This document shows positions 1 through 3,826 of a DNA stretch of 9,620 nt, in pieces. The notes beneath the pieces are model-generated. The model saw nothing but the letters and a program-made list of their open reading frames with translations. It was not told where the DNA came from and did not search any database. Origin of the DNA: Pseudomonadota bacterium (lineage in GTDB: Bacteria > Pseudomonadota > Gammaproteobacteria > Steroidobacterales > Steroidobacteraceae); the NCBI GenBank assembly GCA_003242275.1, contig QGUX01000126.1, forward strand, positions 1-9,620. Reading direction: 5' to 3'. The position numbers and the translations under genes are program-made. How positions within the stretch are numbered: the stretch's first letter is position 1; the number at the start of each line of letters is the position of its first letter.

Positions 1-66
1 TTTCCGCCCCCCACTGTCTTTTCCACTTCCTTTTCGTTCGGCGGGTCAGATTTGTATTAGAGACAG
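1..66 (+). other. Illumina Nextera Read 1 adapter remnant (non-genomic)
   Basis: Positions 48-66 match the 19-base Tn5 mosaic end AGATGTGTATAAGAGACAG at 17 of 19 bases. Positions 34-47 match the Nextera Read 1 tail (TCGTCGGCAGCGTC) if one inserted and one deleted base are allowed. Positions 1-33 are a poorer match to the P5 end plus an index. The order P5-like, index-like, Read 1, mosaic end is that of a synthetic library end, so this stretch is not part of the genome and genomic sequence begins near 67. The adapter copy carries errors, so this end of the consensus is of low quality. Confidence 0.93.
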
Positions 67-67
67 G

Positions 68-211
68 GATTGTGCAGCCCACCTTGTACGGCGGTTGCTC
101 GTCGCAGGGATCCGTCGGCTCGGCGCCCCGCGCGACGGGGAACGCCATGATGGAAACGAGAGCACCCAGGGCGAACGGGACGTTCGCCGCCTTCTTCCTG
201 TTGGCTGCCAC
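68..211 (-). CDS. N-terminus of an unrecognised secreted protein (truncated at the left end)
   Basis: An open frame starts at GTG 211-209 and runs off the genomic insert, leaving 48 residues. It is preceded by AGGAAG at 226-221 with a 9-base spacer, a reasonable ribosome binding site. The start of the product is basic (AANRKKAAN). A hydrophobic stretch follows (VPFALGALVSIMAF) and then a likely signal peptidase site after VARGA, so the protein is predicted to be exported. The visible mature part begins EPTDPCDEQPPYKVGC and contains two cysteines; I do not recognise the family. An ATG 18 codons upstream (265-263) is in frame and would give a longer basic leader, but it has no visible ribosome binding site. 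The gene lies about 250 bases downstream of the copper oxidase operon in the same direction, with strong inverted repeats between, so it is probably a separate unit. The truncation is due to the adapter junction. Confidence 0.55.
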
Positions 212-381
212 GATCTTCTTCTTCCTGAATCCCGCGCGGCGACCTTCTGGGGGCCCTGCGCGCATCCGTTGCCAATGACCGCGGCGCAGTTTAGAGGAAG
301 CCGCCCGCGATGTCCCCCCTGAGGAATCGTGCAGAAGCCGGGAACACAGGTCTTATGTGAAGGTAGTGGTTGATGCCACAA

Positions 382-420
382 CCGTTCCGCTGCAGTGGCG
401 GCTTCCTGCGGCAGGAACGG
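382..420 (-). repeat. Nested inverted repeat downstream of the copper operon
   Basis: The outer arms CCGTTCC (382-388) and GGAACGG (414-420) are perfectly complementary. An alternative inner hairpin pairs TTCCTGC (403-409) with GCAGGAA (411-417). The two structures share the right arm and are mutually exclusive. The repeat lies beyond the stem-loop at 423-450 and may contribute to termination or to protecting the 3' end of the operon transcript. There is no U-tract. Confidence 0.4.
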
Positions 421-422
421 CA

Positions 423-450
423 GCGGGGGCGCTCGTCGTTCCGCCCCCGC
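423..450 (-). terminator. Candidate stem-loop terminator of the nirK operon
   Basis: The perfect 9-base arms GCGGGGGCG (423-431) and CGCCCCCGC (442-450) enclose a 10-base loop. On the minus strand the hairpin begins 11 bases after the stop codon of the multicopper oxidase gene. This position suits a terminator or an RNA-stabilising structure. It lacks the downstream T-run of a classical Rho-independent terminator, so its terminator role is inferred from position and stem strength. Confidence 0.5.
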
Positions 451-461
451 GTCGTTTCACT

Positions 462-1484
462 TCATTCCAGCGGCACGCCCTTGTGCACCTCGCTGTCGTG
501 CAGCCCCGGCCCGCGCCTGATGCTCTCGCCGAGGTAGAAGTTCGGGTCGTAGGGCTCGGTGGAGCTGTGGTGGTGGTAGTAGAAGTCGTCGGGCTCGATG
601 CCTTCATACTCCACCACCAGCATCGAACCGCCCATGTCCTGGCCCTTGTTGGTGGTGTGGTGCTCGATATGGTCGTGGGTCATCCACAGGCCCGGGTTGT
701 TCATGCGCACGATGACGTCGTAGCGCTCGCCCGGCCCCATCGAGACCGTGTCCGCGTAGTACGGCGACTGCAGCGGCAGGCCGTCCTTGTGCGTCACCAG
801 CATGTCGTGGCCATGCAGGTGGAAGGCCACGGGAATGGTCGCCGCGTACAGCCGCAGGCGCACCACGTCGCCCTCCTTCACGCGCAGCGGATGCGTCTTC
901 GGGAACGACTTGCCGTTGATCGAGAAGTAGTCGAGCACCTCGCCGGGCTTGCCGCCCTCGCCATAGGTCTGCGCTACCTCGCTGTTCCAGCCGGAGAACA
1001 TCAGCACGGCCTCGCGCGTGACTTCCTTCTCGATGGGCAGCGGATTGCGGGGACGGACGATGAGCGGCCCCCACATGCCCCTGAGAGCCAGGTGCTCGGA
1101 CACGTTCACGTGGCAGTGGTACCAGAGGCTGCCCACGCGGTCGGCGACGAAACGGTAGGTGTAGCTCTCGCCGGGCTCGATGGCCTTCTGCGTGACTTCG
1201 GGCACGCCGTCGGACTTCCAGGTCCTGGTCTGGTAGACCCCGTGCCAGTGGATGGTGTGGTTCAGCGTGGTGAGGTTGTGCACCGTCACCTCGACCTGGT
1301 CGCCTTCGTTCACCACCAGCAGCGGGCCCGGCACCTGGCCGTCGAACCCCCACACCTTGGCCTTGAATCCGGGTGCGACCTCGATCTCCACCTCCTCGAT
1401 GGTCATCTCGAACTTGCGCACCTCGGCATGGGCCGCGGTGGCACCCAGCAGCAGTGCGATCAGCATCGTCAGCATCCGGTTCAT
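462..1484 (-). CDS. ncgA: Two-domain multicopper oxidase, type C (blue copper oxidase, NcgA-like)
   Basis: The product is a 340-residue periplasmic copper oxidase with a Sec signal peptide (residues 1-20, ending AAHA). The first cupredoxin domain carries NHTIHWHG (H76, H79, H81) and WYHCH (H123, C124, H125), followed by H131 and M137. The second carries FHLHGH (H222, H224) and THDH (H270, H272). Eight histidines in HxH pairs fit the trinuclear copper centre: H79/H81, H123/H125, H222/H224 and H270/H272. The type 1 copper ligands H76, C124, H131 and M137 are all in domain 1, while the domain 2 motif has Asp (D271) where Cys would sit. This is the type C arrangement, as in the blue copper oxidase of Nitrosomonas europaea. 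The family oxidises substrates with reduction of O2 to water; the substrate here is unknown. A C-terminal tail from about residue 295 is rich in Tyr and His (YYHHHSS). The start codon overlaps the stop of the cytochrome gene (ATGA, 1481-1484), so the two are probably translationally coupled. The gene is last in the nirK operon. Confidence 0.88.
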   Translation of the reverse strand: MNRMLTMLIALLLGATAAHAEVRKFEMTIEEVEIEVAPGFKAKVWGFDGQVPGPLLVVNEGDQVEVTVHNLTTLNHTIHWHGVYQTRTWKSDGVPEVTQKAIEPGESYTYRFVADRVGSLWYHCHVNVSEHLALRGMWGPLIVRPRNPLPIEKEVTREAVLMFSGWNSEVAQTYGEGGKPGEVLDYFSINGKSFPKTHPLRVKEGDVVRLRLYAATIPVAFHLHGHDMLVTHKDGLPLQSPYYADTVSMGPGERYDVIVRMNNPGLWMTHDHIEHHTTNKGQDMGGSMLVVEYEGIEPDDFYYHHHSSTEPYDPNFYLGESIRRGPGLHDSEVHKGVPLE

Positions 1485-1831
1485 GGCTTCTTCTCGCAGC
1501 AGAGTGTCCTCAGGTGGCGCACCAGCATCGCGACCTGCTCCTCGGTGAGGTTGTGCCCCCACGACGGCATCAGCACCGACTTGTTGATGGACTTGCCGCC
1601 CTCGCGGATCACCTTGGCGAGATCCGCGTCCTGGCGCGCGCCCATCTCCACCGGATCGCGGTGGTTGCGCGGCAGCACGTCCATGGACTTCGCGTTCACG
1701 CCGCGGCCGTCGCCCTGGCTGCCATGGCACTGCACGCAGTACATGCGGTAGAGCTCGGCGCCCGTTTCGGCGCGCGCAGCTCCCGTCCCGCCCAGCAGCA
1801 GCGCCGGCAACATGACATGCAGCATTCTCAT
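1481..1831 (-). CDS. Monoheme class I cytochrome c
   Basis: The product is a 116-residue secreted cytochrome. Residues 1-21 form a signal peptide with a cleavage site after ARA. The single heme-binding motif CVQCH is at residues 32-36, and the likely axial methionine is M88 in LMPSWG. A C-terminal helix (TEEQVAMLVRHLRTL) is typical of small class I cytochromes. The protein ends in an unusual vicinal pair, CCEKKP. It probably carries electrons in the periplasm to NirK or to the multicopper oxidase. The start is fixed by the ATGA overlap with the diheme cytochrome gene (1828-1831) and by GGAGG six bases upstream. The stop overlaps the oxidase start (1481-1484). In N. europaea the ncg cluster also encodes two c-type cytochromes, and this one corresponds in position to NcgB; the symbol is withheld because I could not align it. 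Confidence 0.9.
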   Translation of the reverse strand: MRMLHVMLPALLLGGTGAARAETGAELYRMYCVQCHGSQGDGRGVNAKSMDVLPRNHRDPVEMGARQDADLAKVIREGGKSINKSVLMPSWGHNLTEEQVAMLVRHLRTLCCEKKP

Positions 1832-2508
1832 TGCCCGCCTCCAATCAGTTTCAGGTAGTCCGCGAGCTTGCTGATCGCGGCATCGTTCATCTCCATCCGC
1901 GGCATGATGGTGTTGGGATCCCAGGCCTTCGGGTCGGCGATGAAGGACACGATGTATTCGGGCGTGAGCCGCTGCCACGCGGTGTACAGCTCCGGCCCGG
2001 ACAGCCCGCCCTTGCCCGGCTCGTCCTGGTGGCAGGCCTGGCAACCCTTGAACTTGCCGAAGTCCATCGCGCCCATGCGCCGGTTCACGCTGCCCGGCTC
2101 GTAGCGGGCCGCGGCGATGAGCGCGTCATGGGGCTTCTTCGCCATCAGCTCGTCCGCGACCGATTCGGCCTCGGCCCTGGACAGCGCGGGATGCTTCGGC
2201 AGGCGATCGGGATCCGGCTCGTCGCCTTCCGCGGTGCTGCGGATGGCGGCATTGGGAAAGTAACCGGCCGCCAGCAGCCGCGTCGGCGCCTGCAGCCACT
2301 GCACCAGCCACTCCCGGCGGTACTTGTTGCCCGCGTACCAGAGCGGCGGCGCCTTGCGCTCCAGCCTCTCGGTGATGCCGAGCCGGTCGAAATCGGGCCG
2401 GCTCAGCGCATGGCAGCCTCCGCAGGCCGCCTGCGCACCGGCCGCGGCGGCCGGGACGCAGGCGGCCAGGGACGCCGCGAACAGCAGGATTTTCACCATT
2501 CCACTCAT
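1828..2508 (-). CDS. Diheme cytochrome c
   Basis: The product is a 226-residue secreted protein with two heme-binding motifs, CGGCH at residues 29-33 and CQACH at 156-160. This gives two cytochrome c domains joined by a longer charged segment (about 85-150). The signal peptide is residues 1 to about 24. M202 or M205 in the IMPRM segment is the likely axial ligand of the second heme; the axial ligand of the first heme is not obvious. The role is presumably periplasmic electron transfer between the quinol or cytochrome pool and the copper enzymes encoded on either side. The ATG at 2508 has AAGGAG at 2518-2523 with a 9-base spacer; an internal ATG at 2499 is a weaker alternative. The gene begins 46 bases after nirK, and its stop overlaps the next start (ATGA). 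It corresponds in position to ncgC of N. europaea. Confidence 0.9.
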   Translation of the reverse strand: MSGMVKILLFAASLAACVPAAAAGAQAACGGCHALSRPDFDRLGITERLERKAPPLWYAGNKYRREWLVQWLQAPTRLLAAGYFPNAAIRSTAEGDEPDPDRLPKHPALSRAEAESVADELMAKKPHDALIAAARYEPGSVNRRMGAMDFGKFKGCQACHQDEPGKGGLSGPELYTAWQRLTPEYIVSFIADPKAWDPNTIMPRMEMNDAAISKLADYLKLIGGGQ

Positions 2509-2554
2509 CAGGTCTCGCTCCTTGCGCGGCCGCCCGGGACCGCGCGCGTTGCAC

Positions 2555-3499
2555 CTATCGCAGGATCAGGTTGCCGTCGCGTCCCTTCTTCGGATCGGCT
2601 TCCTCGTTGTTCATCAGCACCGTGATGGCGCCCTTCATGGCGTGCTTCATGCGGTGGTCCACGATGGCGTTGTTGGTGGCGCGGCCGGCGGGCGGGACGA
2701 GGTCCAGGATCATCCCGTGCGCCGGCCCGATCTCCACGGTCTGCAGCCCGTAGTGCACGTTTTTCGGATGGCCGTTGTCCCAGACGCGGTCCCAGATGCC
2801 GGCGATCGGATGCAGCGCCGAGGCCTCGTTGATCATCGCGTTGACGTAGTAGAAGCGCACGCGCTCGCCGGGCCTGGCCTCGAGCGTGAGGCTGGCGTTC
2901 GGGTCGTGCACCGGGTCGTAGTGGAAGATCCGGCCGTTGATCAGCGCCGCCTCCCAGCGCCGGCCGGCCGTGATGTCCTCCGGCGAGGCGTTGGGTTCGA
3001 ACAGGTCGCCCTGCACCAGCACGTACTCGCGGTCCGGCTTCGGGAAGGCGTCGCTGTAACCCTCGGCGGGGTCGACGATGATCACGCCGTACATGCCCTT
3101 GGAGATGTGCTCGGCCATGGCCTCGGCGCCGCAGTGGTAGATGAACACGCCGGGATAGTCGGCGCGGAACTCGAACTGCTTCGAGTCGCCCGGCTTGACC
3201 TCGGCGAACTCGTCCAGCACGTCCACGCGCGCCGCGTGGAAGTCCATCGAGTGGCTGTTGGCGTTGCCGGGGTCGTTCTTCAGCGTGAACTTCACGACGT
3301 CGCCCTGCTTCACGCGCACCAGCGGGCCGGGAATGGTGCCGTCGTAGGTCCACATGCGCCGCTTGTTGCCGGCGTTGTCGATGACGACGTCCACTTCGCG
3401 GGCGGTCATCGTCACCTCGACGGTGGCGGCGGAGGTGGCGTCGCATGCGGCCAGCAGCGCCGCACAGGCCAGGCTCGTCGCAATGAGGGACTGCTTCAT
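2555..3499 (-). CDS. nirK: Copper-containing nitrite reductase (NO-forming), probable lipoprotein
   Basis: The product is a 314-residue two-cupredoxin enzyme. The type 1 copper ligands are visible as H83, C123, H131 and M136 (SHSMDFHA, YHCGAE, AEHISKGMYG). The type 2 ligands are H88, H122 and H282 (VDHRMKHA). The catalytic pair, equivalent to Asp98 and His255 of the Alcaligenes/Achromobacter enzymes, is D86 and H230 (LHPIAG). All residues needed to reduce nitrite to NO are therefore present. The N-terminus has a signal peptide with a lipobox LAAC ending at C19, followed by D20. That predicts a membrane-anchored protein, and Asp at +2 suggests the inner membrane under the enterobacterial sorting rule. 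The protein is shorter than classical NirK of alpha-proteobacteria and its domain 2 resembles the AniA/Nitrosomonas type. GAGGAA at 3505-3510 lies 5 bases before the ATG. It is the first gene after the sigma54 promoter. A related non-nitrite-reducing copper oxidase cannot be fully excluded, but the motif set argues against it. Confidence 0.88.
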   Translation of the reverse strand: MKQSLIATSLACAALLAACDATSAATVEVTMTAREVDVVIDNAGNKRRMWTYDGTIPGPLVRVKQGDVVKFTLKNDPGNANSHSMDFHAARVDVLDEFAEVKPGDSKQFEFRADYPGVFIYHCGAEAMAEHISKGMYGVIIVDPAEGYSDAFPKPDREYVLVQGDLFEPNASPEDITAGRRWEAALINGRIFHYDPVHDPNASLTLEARPGERVRFYYVNAMINEASALHPIAGIWDRVWDNGHPKNVHYGLQTVEIGPAHGMILDLVPPAGRATNNAIVDHRMKHAMKGAITVLMNNEEADPKKGRDGNLILR

Positions 3500-3543
3500 C
3501 GGATTTCCTCTTCGTTGGAGAAACGGATGCCTGCCCCCCAGGA

Positions 3544-3559
3544 AGCAAGGCATGTGCCA
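3544..3559 (-). promoter_or_regulatory. Sigma54 (-24/-12) promoter of the nirK operon
   Basis: Read on the minus strand, 3559 to 3544 is TGGCACATGCCTTGCT. The TGGCAC and TTGCT elements match the sigma54 consensus, with exactly ten bases between the GG and GC dinucleotides. The predicted transcription start is near 3533, giving a leader of about 34 bases before the nirK ATG. The adjacent divergent norR gene encodes a sigma54 activator, which supports the call. Confidence 0.88.
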
Positions 3560-3577
3560 TGCGCGGAGTGCCCGTGG

Positions 3578-3590
3578 ATTCAAGGACTTG
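3578..3590 (+). promoter_or_regulatory. Possible IHF site between enhancers and promoter
   Basis: ATTCAAGGACTTG matches the IHF consensus WATCAANNNNTTR at all but one position. It lies between the sigma54 promoter (3544-3559) and the upstream activator sites (3601-3660), where IHF bending commonly assists activator looping. The match is short and the flanking DNA is not AT-rich, so this is only a suggestion. Confidence 0.3.
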
Positions 3591-3600
3591 CGCAGGGGCT

Positions 3601-3615
3601 TTGTGCCGCGCACAC
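3601..3615. promoter_or_regulatory. NorR-type enhancer site 1
   Basis: TTGTGCCGCGCACAC is a near-perfect TTGTG-N5-CACAA palindrome. It contains the GT-N7-AC core (GT 3603-3604, AC 3612-3613) known for NorR enhancers. Its centre is about 75 bases upstream of the predicted nirK transcription start. Confidence 0.7.
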
Positions 3616-3626
3616 CGCAGGGCCCG

Positions 3627-3641
3627 GTGTGCGCGGCACAA
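3627..3641. promoter_or_regulatory. NorR-type enhancer site 2
   Basis: GTGTGCGCGGCACAA is the exact reverse complement of site 1 and has the same GT-N7-AC core (3629-3630 and 3638-3639). Its centre is about 101 bases upstream of the predicted transcription start. Confidence 0.7.
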
Positions 3642-3645
3642 CCGG

Positions 3646-3660
3646 TTGTGTCAGGCACAA
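3646..3660. promoter_or_regulatory. NorR-type enhancer site 3
   Basis: TTGTGTCAGGCACAA has perfect TTGTG/CACAA arms and the GT-N7-AC core (3648-3649 and 3657-3658). Its centre is about 120 bases upstream of the predicted start. Three sites upstream of one promoter mirrors the three NorR sites known for the E. coli norVW promoter. Confidence 0.7.
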
Positions 3661-3766
3661 GGCCGGGGAAGCCCGCCGCGCCAGGGCGCGCGTCGAGCCG
3701 GCCGGGCCCGTTCGTGCATCGCGGAACTTTCCGCATATGCTTGACGACTAACCATCTGGCGGCCCG

Positions 3767-3796
3767 CACCCGTCCTTTCGCCTGCGGCGACGGGTG
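3767..3796 (+). repeat. Inverted repeat in the norR leader
   Basis: CACCCGTC (3767-3774) and GACGGGTG (3789-3796) form a perfect 8-base stem with a 14-base loop. The right arm contains the GTG that would be the alternative norR start, so that start would be occluded in RNA. This supports the downstream TTG. The hairpin could also modulate norR expression. Confidence 0.45.
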
Positions 3797-3826
3797 TTGT
3801 CGCCCGTACAACGGGAGCGAAGGATC

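Larger units (their letters stand above)
212..461. other. Intergenic region between the copper oxidase gene and the partial secreted-protein gene
   Basis: No convincing gene is visible on either strand. The half nearest the copper oxidase gene is rich in inverted repeats, listed separately, while the rest presumably holds the promoter of the partial gene at 68-211. I could not recognise a clear -35/-10 pair or a known operator. Open frames crossing this stretch are low-complexity, Arg/Ser/Pro-rich readings of GC-rich DNA. Confidence 0.5.
3601..3641. repeat. Perfect 17-bp inverted repeat spanning enhancer sites 1 and 2
   Basis: The arms at 3601-3617 and 3625-3641 are exact reverse complements (TTGTGCCGCGCACACCG on the left), separated by 7 bases. 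Sites 1 and 2 are therefore the same sequence in mirror orientation, centred on 3621. No T-run follows on either strand, and the location upstream of a sigma54 promoter favours an operator over a terminator. Confidence 0.85.

Noticed and set aside
46..381. 111-codon minus-strand frame at the left edge
   Set aside because: It includes adapter codons and is Arg/Ser/Pro-rich. Another frame over the same bases has a ribosome binding site and a signal peptide.
357..1751. 464-codon open frame on the plus strand opposite the copper oxidase and cytochrome genes
   Set aside because: It reads as Val/His/Arg-rich low-complexity sequence with no family motifs, and it lies antisense to genes with complete copper and heme motifs. 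It is a GC-rich shadow frame.
462..1844. Extended 460-residue start for the multicopper oxidase
   Set aside because: The extension is an out-of-frame reading of the cytochrome gene. The signal peptide and ATGA overlap place the start at 1484.
2524..2545. Six-base GCGCGG/CCGCGC stem between nirK and the diheme cytochrome gene as an attenuator
   Set aside because: Such short GC-only stems are frequent by chance in this composition, and no T-run follows.
2555..3499. Possible loss of the catalytic His255 in NirK
   Set aside because: Counting back from the type 2 ligand His306 in the Alcaligenes enzyme shows that His255 aligns with H230, the first histidine of the LHPIAG segment. The isoleucine aligns with non-catalytic His260, so the active site is intact.
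2324..3751. 475-codon open frame on the plus strand opposite nirK
   Set aside because: It is antisense to a fully motif-supported NirK and has a His/Val/Arg-rich composition without domains.
3741..3769. TTGACG as a sigma70 -35 element for norR
   Set aside because: No acceptable -10 hexamer is found 16-18 bases downstream, and TATGCT at 3736-3741 has no matching -35. No norR promoter is called.
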